Source: Nocardioides sp. L-11A
GTDB taxonomy: Bacteria; Actinomycetota; Actinomycetes; Propionibacteriales; Nocardioidaceae
Direction of reading: 5' to 3'
Length of the DNA: 64,000 nt
Assembly (NCBI GenBank): GCA_029961745.1
Contig: CP124680.1
Span: 682,001 to 746,000 of the forward strand
In this document: one piece after another, positions 19,116-28,031 of the stretch
Numbering within the stretch: position 1 is the stretch's first letter
How the letters are laid out: each line of letters starts with the position of its first letter
Translations under genes and position numbers: made by a program
Notes under the pieces: model-generated
Databases searched by the model: none
Told to the model about the DNA's origin: nothing
The model's input: only the letters and a program-made list of their open reading frames with translations

Positions 19116-20065
19116 CCATGAGCAAGACCAAGGTGGCGATCATCGGGTCCGGCAACATCGGGACCGACCTGATGATCAAGGTGATGCAGACCGCCCAGCA
19201 CGTCGAGATGGGGGCCCTGGTCGGGATCGACCCGGACTCCGACGGACTCGCGCGGGCCCGCGACCTCGGCGTACCGACGACCCACGAGGGTGTCGAGGGC
19301 CTGATCGCGATGCCCGGGTTCGCCGACATCGACATCGTCTTCGACGCCACCTCGGCCAAGGCGCACCTCCACAACGACGCGCTGCTGCGCCCGCTCGGCA
19401 AGCGGCTGATCGACCTGACGCCGGCCGCCGTCGGCCCGTTCGTGGTCCCGGCCGTCAACATCGACGAGCACCTCGCCGCGCCGAACCTCAACATGGTCAC
19501 CTGCGGCGGTCAGGCCACGATCCCGATCGTGGCCGCGATCTCCCGCGTCGTCCCGGTGGAGTACGCCGAGATCGTCGCCTCGATCTCCTCGAAGTCCGCC
19601 GGCCCGGGCACCCGCGCCAATATCGACGAGTTCACCGAGACCACGTCCGGCGCGATCGCTGCAGTGGGCGGGGCGAAGCGCGGCAAGGCCGTCATCATCC
19701 TCAACCCGGCCGAGCCGCCGCTGATGATGCGCGACACGGTCTTCGCCCTGGTCCACGCGCCGGACCCGACCGTGCACGACGAGATCCGCGCGAGCGTGGA
19801 GAAGATGGTCGCCGACGTGGCGGCGTACGTCCCCGGCTACCAGCTGGTCCAGAAGGTCCAGATCGCGGAGATCCCGGCCGACCAGCCGGTCGAGACCCTG
19901 CTGGTCGACGGCGCGGACCGCCCGACCCACCAGGTGTCGGTGTTCCTCCAGGTCACCGGTGCCGGCCACTACCTCCCGGCGTACGCCGGCAACCTCGACA
20001 TCATGACCTCGGCCGGCCTGCAGGTCGCCGAGCGGATCGCTGCGGCGAAGGAGAGTGCGTTGTGA
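19112..20065 (+). CDS. Acetaldehyde dehydrogenase (acetylating), HsaG/MhpF type
   Basis: A 317-residue enzyme oxidising acetaldehyde (or propanal) to its CoA thioester with NAD and CoA. The Rossmann motif [10 protein letters not shown] opens the protein and the catalytic cysteine is in [11 protein letters not shown] (about residue 131). An AAGGAG RBS at 19103-19108 precedes the ATG at 19112; a second in-frame ATG at 19118 is an alternative. It overlaps both neighbours by 4 bases. In this family the enzyme forms a channelling complex with the aldolase encoded next. Confidence 0.95.
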   Translation: MTMSKTKVAIIGSGNIGTDLMIKVMQTAQHVEMGALVGIDPDSDGLARARDLGVPTTHEGVEGLIAMPGFADIDIVFDATSAKAHLHNDALLRPLGKRLIDLTPAAVGPFVVPAVNIDEHLAAPNLNMVTCGGQATIPIVAAISRVVPVEYAEIVASISSKSAGPGTRANIDEFTETTSGAIAAVGGAKRGKAVIILNPAEPPLMMRDTVFALVHAPDPTVHDEIRASVEKMVADVAAYVPGYQLVQKVQIAEIPADQPVETLLVDGADRPTHQVSVFLQVTGAGHYLPAYAGNLDIMTSAGLQVAERIAAAKESAL

Positions 20066-21093
20066 CCGAGAAGACCAAGATCTTCGTCCAGGACGTCACC
20101 CTGCGTGACGGCATGCACGCGATCCGGCACCGGATCTCGCCCGCCGACGTGAAGCGGATCGTGGTCGCCCTCGACGAGGCCGGCGTCGACGCGCTCGAGG
20201 TCGCCCACGGCGACGGCCTGGCCGGCGGCTCGGTCAACTACGGCCCGGGCTCGCACACCGACTGGGAGTGGCTCGAGGCCGCCGCGTCGGTGCTGAAGAA
20301 CGCGCGCCTGACCACGCTGCTGCTGCCCGGCGTCGGCACCGTCCACGAGCTGAAGCGCGCCTACGACCTCGGCGTCCGCTCGGTGCGGATCGCGACCCAC
20401 TGCACCGAGGCCGACGTCTCCGCGCAGCACATCGCGGCGGCCCGCGAGCTCGGCATGGACGTCTCCGGCTTCCTGATGCTCTCGCACATGGCTCCCCCGG
20501 AGGAGCTGGCCCGGCAGGCCAAGCTGATGGAGTCGTACGGCGCCCACTGCGTCTACGTCACCGACTCCGGCGGCCGGCTGACCATGGACGACGTCGCCGC
20601 CCGGATCCAGGCCTACCGCGCGGTCCTCGACGAGGGCACCGAGATCGGCATCCACGCCCACGAGAACCTCTCGCTCTCGGTCGCCAACTCGGTCGTCGCC
20701 GTCCAGAACGGCGTCTACCGCGTCGACGCCTCGCTCGCCGGCCACGGCGCCGGCGCGGGCAACTGCCCGATCGAGCCGTTCATCGCGGTCGCCGACCTGA
20801 TGGGCTTCGAGCACCGCTGCGACGTCTTCAAGCTCCAGGACGCTGCCGACGACATCGTCCGCCCGCTCCAGGATCGCCCGGTCCGGGTCGACCGGGAGAC
20901 GCTCACCCTCGGCTACGCCGGCGTCTACTCCTCGTTCCTGCGCCACGCCGAGCGCGCCGCCGAGCAGTACGACGTCGACGTCCGCGACATCCTCATGGAG
21001 TGCGGTCGCCGTCGCCTCGTCGGTGGCCAGGAGGACATGATCGTCGACATCGCGCTGACCATCGTGGCCGAACGCGAGGCTGCTCTCGTCTGA
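20062..21093 (+). CDS. dmpG: 4-hydroxy-2-oxovalerate aldolase
   Basis: A 343-residue Mn-dependent class II aldolase splitting 4-hydroxy-2-oxovalerate (or the steroid-derived hexanoate homologue) into pyruvate and an aldehyde. GTG at 20062 overlaps the dehydrogenase stop (GTGA). The motif [13 protein letters not shown] near residues 11-23 and the metal site [13 protein letters not shown] near 200 are typical of DmpG/HsaF. The C-terminal communication domain for contact with the dehydrogenase is full length. It is the last gene of the operon, followed at once by a strong inverted repeat. Confidence 0.95.
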   Translation: MTEKTKIFVQDVTLRDGMHAIRHRISPADVKRIVVALDEAGVDALEVAHGDGLAGGSVNYGPGSHTDWEWLEAAASVLKNARLTTLLLPGVGTVHELKRAYDLGVRSVRIATHCTEADVSAQHIAAARELGMDVSGFLMLSHMAPPEELARQAKLMESYGAHCVYVTDSGGRLTMDDVAARIQAYRAVLDEGTEIGIHAHENLSLSVANSVVAVQNGVYRVDASLAGHGAGAGNCPIEPFIAVADLMGFEHRCDVFKLQDAADDIVRPLQDRPVRVDRETLTLGYAGVYSSFLRHAERAAEQYDVDVRDILMECGRRRLVGGQEDMIVDIALTIVAEREAALV

Positions 21094-21106
21094 GCCCGCA
21101 TCTGCG

Positions 21107-21169
21107 CGTCGTACCGGACAAAACGGTCGCGAATCCGGCGGATTCGCGACCGTTTTGTCCGGTACGACG
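21107..21169. terminator. Bidirectional terminator, perfect 30-bp inverted repeat
   Basis: Arms at 21107-21136 and 21140-21169 are exact complements around a GGC loop. ACAAAA on one arm and TTTTGT on the other place U-rich sequence on both transcripts. It lies between the convergent aldolase and aminotransferase genes. Confidence 0.85.
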
Positions 21170-21177
21170 GGTGCGGG

Positions 21178-22509
21178 TCAGGAGCGCGGGGCCACCATCG
21201 CGGCCGCGAGTTCGGCCAGGCTCTCCCGCAGGATCGTCAGCGCCTCCCGTGCCTCCTCGCGGGTGACCGACATCGGCGGGGTGATCCGCAGGACGTTGCC
21301 GTAGAGGCCGCCGCGACCGATGAGCAGGCCGCGTCGCCGGGCGATCTCCAGGCACGCCGCCGCGGCCTCCGGCGCGACGTCACGGCTGCCGGGACGCACG
21401 AGCTCGACACCGAGCATCAGCCCCATGCCGCGCACCTCGCCGACGACAGGGTTCTCGGCGGCGATCGCCTCCAACTCGCCTCGTAGGTAGCCGCCGACGA
21501 GGTCGGCATTGCGCTGCAGGTCGTGGTCCTCGATGTAGTCGAGGACCGCCAGCGCAGCGGACATCGCGACGGGGTTGCCCCCCGCGGTGGAGATCGAGTT
21601 CGCCTGAAGGCAGTTCATCGTGCGCGCATCGGTGACGACGCCGCCGACAGCCAGGCCGTTGGCCAGTCCCTTGGCGAAGGTGATCGCGTCCGGCCGGACG
21701 TCGTGGGCGTGCATCCCGAAGTAGGCCTTGCCGGTGCGCCCCCACCCCGACTGGACCTCGTCGGAGACCAGGGGGATGTCGTACTGGTCCAGCACCTCCT
21801 TCGCCAGCCGGAAGAAGCCGGGCGGCGGCGTGGCGAAGCCGCCCGCGCCCTGGACCGGCTCGGCCAGCAGGCAGGCGACGCTTCCGCTCGTCGCGGTCTC
21901 GATCATCGTCTTCAGCTCGTCGGCGCAGGCACGGTTGAACTCGTCGTCGGGAAGGTGTCCGAACGGGCTCCGGTACCGGTAGCCGCTGTGCACATACGTG
22001 ACGTTCAGCGGGCTGAGCGAGGTCGCCGACCAGGCCCGGATGCCTGTCGTCGCGACGGTGCCGAAGCTGCGCCCGTGGTAGCTGCCGCGCAGGGCGAGGA
22101 CCTGGTTGCTCCGCTGACGCGTGGTCATCAGCAGCAGCGCCGCCTCGACCGCCTCGCTGCCGGAGTTCACGAAGAACACCCGCGCGTCCGGGATGCCGCT
22201 ACGTGCGGCGATCCGCTCGGCGAGCTCGACCTGCGAGCGGATCAGGTAGAGCGTCGAGGAGTGCAGGATCCGATGGCTCTGCGCCCGGATCGCCTCGCCG
22301 ATCTCCTCGATGTCGTGGCCGACCATCGTCGCCAACAGCCCGCCGAAGAAGTCCAGGTAGGTCCGGCCGTCTCCGCCGACCACGTGCCGGCCCTTGCCGG
22401 ACACGAGCTCCAGCGGCTCCTCGTAGTACAGCGTCATCCAGTCCGGCATGACGTTCCGGTGCCGCTCCAGCAGCGCCGCGTCCGTGCCCGTCCGCTCGTC
22501 CATAGCCAT
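21178..22509 (-). CDS. Class III (aspartate superfamily) PLP aminotransferase
   Basis: A 443-residue aminotransferase related to 4-aminobutyrate and alanine-glyoxylate (AGXT2) transaminases. The PLP lysine is K280 in DAITFAKGLANG, with Asp250 in LVSDEVQSGWGRTG binding the pyridine nitrogen; the phosphate-binding GSEAVEAAL lies at about 117-125. It probably moves an amino group from an omega-amino or beta-amino acid to pyruvate, glyoxylate or 2-oxoglutarate. It is divergent from the 13-gene operon that follows, sharing a 130-base promoter region, so it likely belongs to the same catabolic route. Confidence 0.9.
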   Translation of the reverse strand: MAMDERTGTDAALLERHRNVMPDWMTLYYEEPLELVSGKGRHVVGGDGRTYLDFFGGLLATMVGHDIEEIGEAIRAQSHRILHSSTLYLIRSQVELAERIAARSGIPDARVFFVNSGSEAVEAALLLMTTRQRSNQVLALRGSYHGRSFGTVATTGIRAWSATSLSPLNVTYVHSGYRYRSPFGHLPDDEFNRACADELKTMIETATSGSVACLLAEPVQGAGGFATPPPGFFRLAKEVLDQYDIPLVSDEVQSGWGRTGKAYFGMHAHDVRPDAITFAKGLANGLAVGGVVTDARTMNCLQANSISTAGGNPVAMSAALAVLDYIEDHDLQRNADLVGGYLRGELEAIAAENPVVGEVRGMGLMLGVELVRPGSRDVAPEAAAACLEIARRRGLLIGRGGLYGNVLRITPPMSVTREEAREALTILRESLAELAAAMVAPRS

Positions 22510-22642
22510 GCACGCAACGTAGACGTCCGCTCGTGCGCTCCGGCGTGCATGGTGGGAAATTTCAGATAGTCGAAATCGCCGTTCGCTTTAGGCGCACCAG
22601 CTCGGCGATGTGGTGAGGATCATGCCCCGAGGAGGCACCTTC

Positions 22643-23869
22643 GTGATCGATCTGACAGACCGGGACGTGACCCGGATCCGCGATGCCGTCGACGTGCTGA
22701 GCGCGCCGTTGACCGAGTTGCTGGTGCGGGCCGTCCGCAGTCCCAGCGTGACCGGCGGCGAAGGCGAGGTCGCCGTCTTGCTGCACGAGTGGATGACGGC
22801 GCGCGGCTGGACGCCGACGCTGGTGAGGGTCGAGCCGACCGCGGGCCACGACCGGGCCAATGTCATCGTCCGCCGGGGCGCGGCCGAGGGCCCACTGCTC
22901 GTTCTCAACGGCCACCTCGACGTCGTGCCGCCGGGGCCTGCAGACGCCTGGACGCGCTCGCCGTACTCGGGTCAGGTGGTCGACGGGCGGATCCACGGTC
23001 GCGGCTCGGTCGACATGAAGGGCGGCATCGTGGCCGGCATCGGGGCGCTCCTGGCACTCGAGAGCGCCGGGATCGAGCTCACCCATCAGATCGAGCTCCA
23101 GCTGGTGGTGGGGGAGGAGACGACCGGGGTCGGCACCCGAGAGGCGGTGCGAGCCCTCGACCTCACGGAGGTGGCCGGCGCCATCGTGCTCGAGCCGACC
23201 TGCGGCCGGATCGTCACGGTCAACACCGGCCTCCAGTTCTTCGACGTCCGGGTGAGTGGTCGAGCCGCGCACAGCTCCGCGCCCTGGGAGGGCGTCGACG
23301 CGTTCGCCAAGCTCCTCCTGGTCCGGGAGGCGATGCAGGCCGAGGCGCAGCGACGCTCGGCCCGCTACCGACACCCGCTGCTTGCCGGCGTCCCCGACCC
23401 GATGCCGTTCGTGGTCGGAGAGGTGAGCGCCGGTACCTATCGCGCCGCCGTGCCCGCGCACGCCAGGATGACCGGTCGCTACGGGCTGCAACCGGGGGAG
23501 TCCGTGCGGGAGGCGCGCGCCGCCTTCGCCGCCGCGATCGACGAGATCGCCGACCGGGACCCGTGGCTGCGCGACCACCGGCCCGAGCTGATCTGGGACC
23601 ACATGGGTCTGCCGGGGTGGGACACGGACCAGGACAGCGACGTGGTCCGTGCGTTGGTCCGCGCGCGCGACCTCGCCACCGGAAGCGCGGAGCTGACCGG
23701 ATTTACCGCCGGCTCCGACGCGGCCGTGTACGGCGCCGCGCTGGTCCCGACGGTCGTCTTCGGCCCCGGCGACGTGGCCCTCGCGCATGCGCCCGACGAG
23801 TCGGTGGCGATGGTCGACGTGTTGGAATGCGCAACGACCCTGGCGTTGGCCCTGGCGGGGCTGGCATGA
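22643..23869 (+). CDS. M20-family deacylase (ArgE/DapE-like)
   Basis: A dizinc amidohydrolase of about 408 residues, removing an acyl group from an amine or cleaving a small amide. GTG at 22643 is chosen because GAGGAGG lies at 22628-22634; an ATG at 22622 lacks an RBS. Metal and catalytic motifs are LNGHLDVVPP, GRGSVDMKGG and VVGEETTG; the dimerisation domain follows (GRAAHSSAPWEGVDA) and the last metal His is probably in the ALAHAPDE region. It is the first gene of the operon and overlaps the IclR gene by 4 bases. ArgE/DapE labels describe the fold; with these neighbours an unrelated N-acyl substrate is likely. Confidence 0.88.
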   Translation: MIDLTDRDVTRIRDAVDVLSAPLTELLVRAVRSPSVTGGEGEVAVLLHEWMTARGWTPTLVRVEPTAGHDRANVIVRRGAAEGPLLVLNGHLDVVPPGPADAWTRSPYSGQVVDGRIHGRGSVDMKGGIVAGIGALLALESAGIELTHQIELQLVVGEETTGVGTREAVRALDLTEVAGAIVLEPTCGRIVTVNTGLQFFDVRVSGRAAHSSAPWEGVDAFAKLLLVREAMQAEAQRRSARYRHPLLAGVPDPMPFVVGEVSAGTYRAAVPAHARMTGRYGLQPGESVREARAAFAAAIDEIADRDPWLRDHRPELIWDHMGLPGWDTDQDSDVVRALVRARDLATGSAELTGFTAGSDAAVYGAALVPTVVFGPGDVALAHAPDESVAMVDVLECATTLALALAGLA

Positions 23870-24708
23870 GCGCCTCCAGCACGCTGAGCACGCTCGAGCG
23901 CGGCATCGCGATGCTCGAGTACGTCGCCGAGCACGGCCCGATCACCGCCAAGCGGGTCGCGCGCGAGATGGATCTCAAGACGAGCAGCTGCTATCACGTG
24001 CTGCGCACCCTGGTCGGCTGCGGCTTCCTGGCCCGTCTCGAGGACGGCACCTACGACGTCGGCCCGCGGTCCCACGCCTACGCGAAGGCGGTGCAGGCCA
24101 AGTACGCGATCCAGCCGGAGCTCGCGCTCGTGTTGACGCGGTTGCACAACCTGACTCGGGAGACGGCGTACATCTCCGGGTGGCGCGACGGGAACATCGT
24201 GCTGCTGCACTACATCGCGGGCCTCCATGCGCTCAACGTCGGGCGCCTCGCGGTCGGATACACCGGCGACATGCACGCTCGCGCGTCCTGCAAGGCGGTG
24301 CTCGCCCACCTGCCCGAGGAGCACGTCGCCGCCATGTTCTCGGGAGTGCGCCTGGTCGCGCTCACCGCCAACACGATCACCGACTTCGAGGAGCTCAGGG
24401 TCGAGCTCGTCCAGACCCGGCGCCAGGGCTTCGCGATCGATCGTGAGGAGTACGTCGACGGGGTCAGCTGCGTGTCTGCGCCCTACTTCGACCGCGACGG
24501 CAACCCACTCGGCGCCTTCACGGTCTCGGTGCCGACCGAGCGATTCCAGCGGAGCAAGGCCCGTCTCATCGAGAGCGCGACGCAGGCGGCGTCCATCGCG
24601 ACCCGACTGATGACGACCGGTCGGCTCTCGCTACCCGATCTGTCCGAACCGCCCGACCGAGGCGGCCCGCCACCAGACGGGTCGCACCAACCGATGGAGA
24701 GCAAGTGA
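23866..24708 (+). CDS. IclR-family transcriptional regulator
   Basis: A 280-residue regulator: N-terminal winged helix (SSTLSTLERGIAMLEYVAEH, then ITAKRVAREMDLKTSSCYHVLRTL) and the IclR effector domain with the usual ARASCKAVLAHLP and DREEYVDGVSCVSAPYFD segments. Unlike most IclR genes it is inside the operon, overlapping genes on both sides by 4 bases, so its level should rise with the pathway genes. A Pro/Gly-rich tail of about 25 residues at the C-terminus is unusual. It presumably senses the pathway substrate or an intermediate. Confidence 0.9.
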   Translation: MSASSTLSTLERGIAMLEYVAEHGPITAKRVAREMDLKTSSCYHVLRTLVGCGFLARLEDGTYDVGPRSHAYAKAVQAKYAIQPELALVLTRLHNLTRETAYISGWRDGNIVLLHYIAGLHALNVGRLAVGYTGDMHARASCKAVLAHLPEEHVAAMFSGVRLVALTANTITDFEELRVELVQTRRQGFAIDREEYVDGVSCVSAPYFDRDGNPLGAFTVSVPTERFQRSKARLIESATQAASIATRLMTTGRLSLPDLSEPPDRGGPPPDGSHQPMESK

Positions 24709-25670
24709 GCAATGAGGAACGGGTGGCCGCACTGACGGTCCACCTGGAGCAGATGGTGCGGATCCGTCAGTTCGAGGAGAAGGTCCAGGAACTGCGGGCG
24801 CGCGAGGAGATCGTCGGCTCGGTGCACCTGTGCAACGGCCAGGAGGCGATCTACGTCGGCTCCTGCGCCGCACTCGACCTGACCCGCGACGCGGTCTTCC
24901 CGACCTATCGCGGGCACGGCTGGGCGATCGCCTGCGGTGTGCCGCTGGTTCAGCTGTTCGGCGAGCTGATGGGCCGCACGGTCGGCGTCAACGGCGGACG
25001 CGGCGGCTCGGCGTACTTCACGGCCCCCGACTACGGCATGTACGGCGAGAACTCGATCGTGGGCGCCGGTGCCCCGATCGCGGCCGGCGCGGCGCTCGCC
25101 GCTACTTTCGACGGTTCCGGCCGGGTCGCGGTCGCAGCGTTCGGCGATGGCGCCATGAACCAGGGCTCGGTGCACGAGGCGATGAACTTCGCGGCTGTGC
25201 GCTCGCTGCCGGTCATCTTCGTCGTGGAGAACAACAGCTACTCCGAGCTCACCCCGATCGCGAGCATGGTGCGCATCGAGCGACTGTTCAAGCGAGCTGC
25301 CGGCTACGGCATGCCCGGGGCGCGGGTCGACGGCAACGACCCCGAGGCGGTCGCGTCCGCGATGAGCCAGGCCACCGAGCGCGCGCGCAAGGGCGCCGGT
25401 CCGGTCCTGCTCGAGATGCTCACCCAGCGTCTGGTCGGCCACTACATCGGCGACGCTCAGCAGTACCGGCCGGCCGGTGAGGTCGAGGCCTCGATGGCCG
25501 CCGAGCCGATCGGTCGCCTCACCCGTGTGCTGGCCGGGCTCGGCGCGAGCGCCGACGTACTGCGGGAGGTGGAGGCCCGGGTCTCGGCCGAGGTGGCCGC
25601 GGCCGTCGCCGAGGCCACGGCCGCCCCGCTGACCGACCCCACGAGCGTCCTGGAGCACCTCTATGCCTGA
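24705..25670 (+). CDS. Thiamine-diphosphate dehydrogenase E1 alpha subunit (AcoA-like)
   Basis: A 321-residue E1-alpha chain of the pyruvate/acetoin/branched-chain oxo-acid dehydrogenase family. The ThDP and Mg motif is GDGAMNQGSVHEAMNFA (about 147-163) continuing to ENNSYSE; the channel region CNGQEAIYVGS and YRGHGWAIACG are also present. GTG at 24705 overlaps the IclR gene by 4 bases and the stop overlaps the beta gene by 8. It should pair with the next protein to decarboxylate a 2-oxo acid. No lipoyl E2 or E3 gene is in the operon, so the acceptor is unclear. Confidence 0.93.
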   Translation: MSNEERVAALTVHLEQMVRIRQFEEKVQELRAREEIVGSVHLCNGQEAIYVGSCAALDLTRDAVFPTYRGHGWAIACGVPLVQLFGELMGRTVGVNGGRGGSAYFTAPDYGMYGENSIVGAGAPIAAGAALAATFDGSGRVAVAAFGDGAMNQGSVHEAMNFAAVRSLPVIFVVENNSYSELTPIASMVRIERLFKRAAGYGMPGARVDGNDPEAVASAMSQATERARKGAGPVLLEMLTQRLVGHYIGDAQQYRPAGEVEASMAAEPIGRLTRVLAGLGASADVLREVEARVSAEVAAAVAEATAAPLTDPTSVLEHLYA

Positions 25671-26688
25671 GCTGACCACGCCGACGGAGATCCGCACCGA
25701 GACCCTGTCGTATGCCGAGAGCGTCAACGCCGCATTGCGACGGGCGCTGACCGATTGGCCCGAGGCCCTCCTCTTCGGTGAGGACGTCGCCTTGCCCGGT
25801 GGCGTCTTCGGAGTGACCAAGGGCCTGCGCCGGCTGTTCGGCGAGCGCGTCTTCGACACGCCGATCTCCGAGTCGGCCATCCTGGGTGGGGCCGTCGGCT
25901 CGGCGATGATGGGTGCCCGTCCGATCGTGGAGATCATGTGGGCCGACTTCGCCCTCGTCGCCTTCGACCAGATCGCCAACCAGGCGGCGAACGTCCGCTA
26001 CGTGTCGCGTGGCCGGCTGTCGGCTCCGCTCACCATCCGCACCCAGCAGGGCTCCGCTCCCGGCGCGTGCGCCCAGCACTCGCAGTCGCTCGAGGCGCTG
26101 TTCGCGCAGATCCCAGGGATCAACGTCTGCATGCCGGTGACTCACCAGGATGCCTATGACCTGACGCTCGCGGCGATCGCCGACGACGACCCGACGGTGA
26201 TCATCGAGAACCGGACGCTCTATCACGGACGCAAGGAGAGCATCCTCACCGGCGGTCCCGTCGAGCCGATCGGCGGCGCGGCCATCCGTCGGCCCGGCAG
26301 CGACGTGACGTTGGTGACCTGGGGCTCGATGCTCCACCAGGCGCTCGCCGCCGCCGAGTCCGCCGCGGCGGAGGGCATCGACGTCGAGGTGGTCGACCTG
26401 CGCTGGATCCGTCCTTTCGACGCCGACACCGTGCTCGGCAGCATCGAGCGCACCCGTCGGGTCGTGATCGCTCACGAGGCCCATACCTTCGGGGGCTTCG
26501 GCAGCGAGATCTCGGCGCAGGTCGCGGAGGCCGGGATCGCTCTGCGCGTGCCGCTGGTGCGGGTCGGGACGCCGCCCACGCGGATCCCCGCCGCCGTGCA
26601 GCTGGCGGGCGCGGTCGTCCCGGACGCCTCCCGCATCCTCGACGCGCTGCGCCGTGCTGCCCACGACGTTGCGGTGACCGTCGCATGA
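25663..26688 (+). CDS. Thiamine-diphosphate dehydrogenase E1 beta subunit (AcoB-like)
   Basis: A 341-residue E1-beta chain with the expected transketolase-like pyrimidine domain (FGEDVALPGGVFGVTKGL, FDTPISESAILGGAVGSA, IMWADF) and C-terminal transketolase domain (GSMLHQAL, DLRWIRPFD). It overlaps E1-alpha by 8 bases and the next gene by 4, so the subunits are translationally coupled. Together they form an alpha2beta2 oxo-acid decarboxylase; the oxo acid could be the product of the neighbouring aminotransferase, which is inference. Confidence 0.93.
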   Translation: MPELTTPTEIRTETLSYAESVNAALRRALTDWPEALLFGEDVALPGGVFGVTKGLRRLFGERVFDTPISESAILGGAVGSAMMGARPIVEIMWADFALVAFDQIANQAANVRYVSRGRLSAPLTIRTQQGSAPGACAQHSQSLEALFAQIPGINVCMPVTHQDAYDLTLAAIADDDPTVIIENRTLYHGRKESILTGGPVEPIGGAAIRRPGSDVTLVTWGSMLHQALAAAESAAAEGIDVEVVDLRWIRPFDADTVLGSIERTRRVVIAHEAHTFGGFGSEISAQVAEAGIALRVPLVRVGTPPTRIPAAVQLAGAVVPDASRILDALRRAAHDVAVTVA

Positions 26689-27479
26689 CGCCCCTGTCGA
26701 TGCCCGCCTTCGCTCCGCTGTTCCGCGCGGGGGAGGAGACGGTCGGCGTCCGCTGGCTGACCGTCGTGTACGACGTCGACGCCGATGTCGCGCGCCGGGC
26801 GCTCCCGGCACCTCTCAGCCTGCCCGACCGGCCGCGGGCGGCGCTCTGGCTCGGTGAGTTCAGCAACGCCACCTTCGACGACGGCAAGGGCGCCGACGTA
26901 CGGCCGCCGTACTTTCAGGGCGGGGTCTCGCTCGCCTGCGCGAGAGACGGCGTGCCCGGCGCGTACGCCCTCGAGACGTTCGTGGCCGGTCTCAACCACG
27001 GCATCCTCGGCCGCGAGCTGTTCGGTCTGCCGAAGAAGCAGGTCCGTCAGGTCGAGCTGCTCGAGGCGGACGGGCGTATCTCCTTCGCGATCGTGAGCGC
27101 CTCCGATCTGCGGCTGCTGCGCGGCGCCTCTGTCGATGTCGACGAGACGGCCGGGACCGAGCTCGTGCCGTCCTGGTTCGGCGAGCACCACACCGCGAAG
27201 GTGATACCCAGCGCCGACGGGCGCGGGTACGACGTGTGCCGTCTGGTCCGGCTTCCGTGGACCTTCGCCGACGCCAGGGTCGTGCAGACAGGCCGGGCCG
27301 AGCTCCATTGGGGCCGAAGCGTCTCGGATCCTCTCTACCTTCTCGCCGAGCGTCCGAGCGGCGGGTTCGCGTACGGCGAGGCGACGCTGCGGATCGAGTA
27401 CGGCACCTATGTCGCCGAGTTGGACCTGCCCGAGCCCCTCGGGCAGGAGCAATGGGCCCGTGACGAGGTCCGGCGATGA
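26685..27479 (+). CDS. Acetoacetate decarboxylase-fold protein
   Basis: A 264-residue member of the acetoacetate decarboxylase (ADC) superfamily. The Schiff-base lysine region is recognisable as GRELFGLPKKQ (about residues 107-117), following ETFVAGLNHGILG. ADC enzymes decarboxylate beta-keto acids, but family members also do aldol-dehydration or hydration, so the reaction here is open. It is coupled to E1-beta and to the next SnoaL-like gene by 4-base overlaps. Confidence 0.85.
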   Translation: MTPLSMPAFAPLFRAGEETVGVRWLTVVYDVDADVARRALPAPLSLPDRPRAALWLGEFSNATFDDGKGADVRPPYFQGGVSLACARDGVPGAYALETFVAGLNHGILGRELFGLPKKQVRQVELLEADGRISFAIVSASDLRLLRGASVDVDETAGTELVPSWFGEHHTAKVIPSADGRGYDVCRLVRLPWTFADARVVQTGRAELHWGRSVSDPLYLLAERPSGGFAYGEATLRIEYGTYVAELDLPEPLGQEQWARDEVRR

Positions 27480-27961
27480 CCAGCACGGCCCTTCGCCGGC
27501 TCGAGCATCGGGTGGCGATCGAGGAGTTGCACGGCCGCTACGCCGAGCTGTGCGACCAGGGCTTCCCGCCCGACCGGATTGCCGACCTGTTCGTCGCGGA
27601 CGGCGTGTGGGAGAGCGCGCCGAACGGAGTGATCCGGCGCGGTCGCGACGAGATCGCCGAGCATTTCCGCGTGGCCGGGGCGGCGTATCCCTGGGCGCTG
27701 CACGTCAACGTGCCGGTGCGGATCACGCTCGCCGAGGGCGAGCGGCACGCGACCGGCGTCTGGTATCTGCTGATGCCCTGCGTCGACGAGACCGCCGGTA
27801 CGGCGCGAGCGGGCTGGCTCGCGGGCCGTTACGACAACGAGTTCGTGTGGCGTGACGGTTGCTGGCGGTACCGGCGGATCCACGTCGACTTCGGCCTGAT
27901 GGCCCACCACCTCGGCGACTGGTCACAGGACCGCTACTCGCTCGCCGCCCACGACGGCTAG
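27476..27961 (+). CDS. SnoaL-like (NTF2-fold) protein, first copy
   Basis: A 161-residue small alpha+beta barrel protein of the SnoaL_4 type. The opening RLEHRVAIEELHGRYAELCD and the FVADGVWES segment are typical. Such proteins act as dehydratases, isomerases or small-molecule-binding subunits with no fixed catalytic motif. It overlaps the ADC-like gene by 4 bases, and a paralogue of the same length lies further down the operon (31692-32177). A 70-base gap follows before the transporter genes. Confidence 0.85.
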   Translation: MTSTALRRLEHRVAIEELHGRYAELCDQGFPPDRIADLFVADGVWESAPNGVIRRGRDEIAEHFRVAGAAYPWALHVNVPVRITLAEGERHATGVWYLLMPCVDETAGTARAGWLAGRYDNEFVWRDGCWRYRRIHVDFGLMAHHLGDWSQDRYSLAAHDG

Positions 27962-28031
27962 GACAGACCTCTTGCCGGCTCGGCGGCCTCGCACGCGCCG
28001 GCACCGCCCGGGAGAACCTCAAGGAGATCGC

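Noticed and set aside
18276..21093. Calling the meta-cleavage operon hsaEGF of cholesterol degradation
   Set aside because: No upper steroid pathway gene is in the window and its promoter carries an IclR-type, not a KstR-type, site; the lower pathway is shared with catechol and phenylpropionate routes.
22556..22563. GAAATTTC palindrome as an IclR operator upstream of the 13-gene operon
   Set aside because: Only 8 bp and AT-rich by chance; no second copy or family consensus seen.
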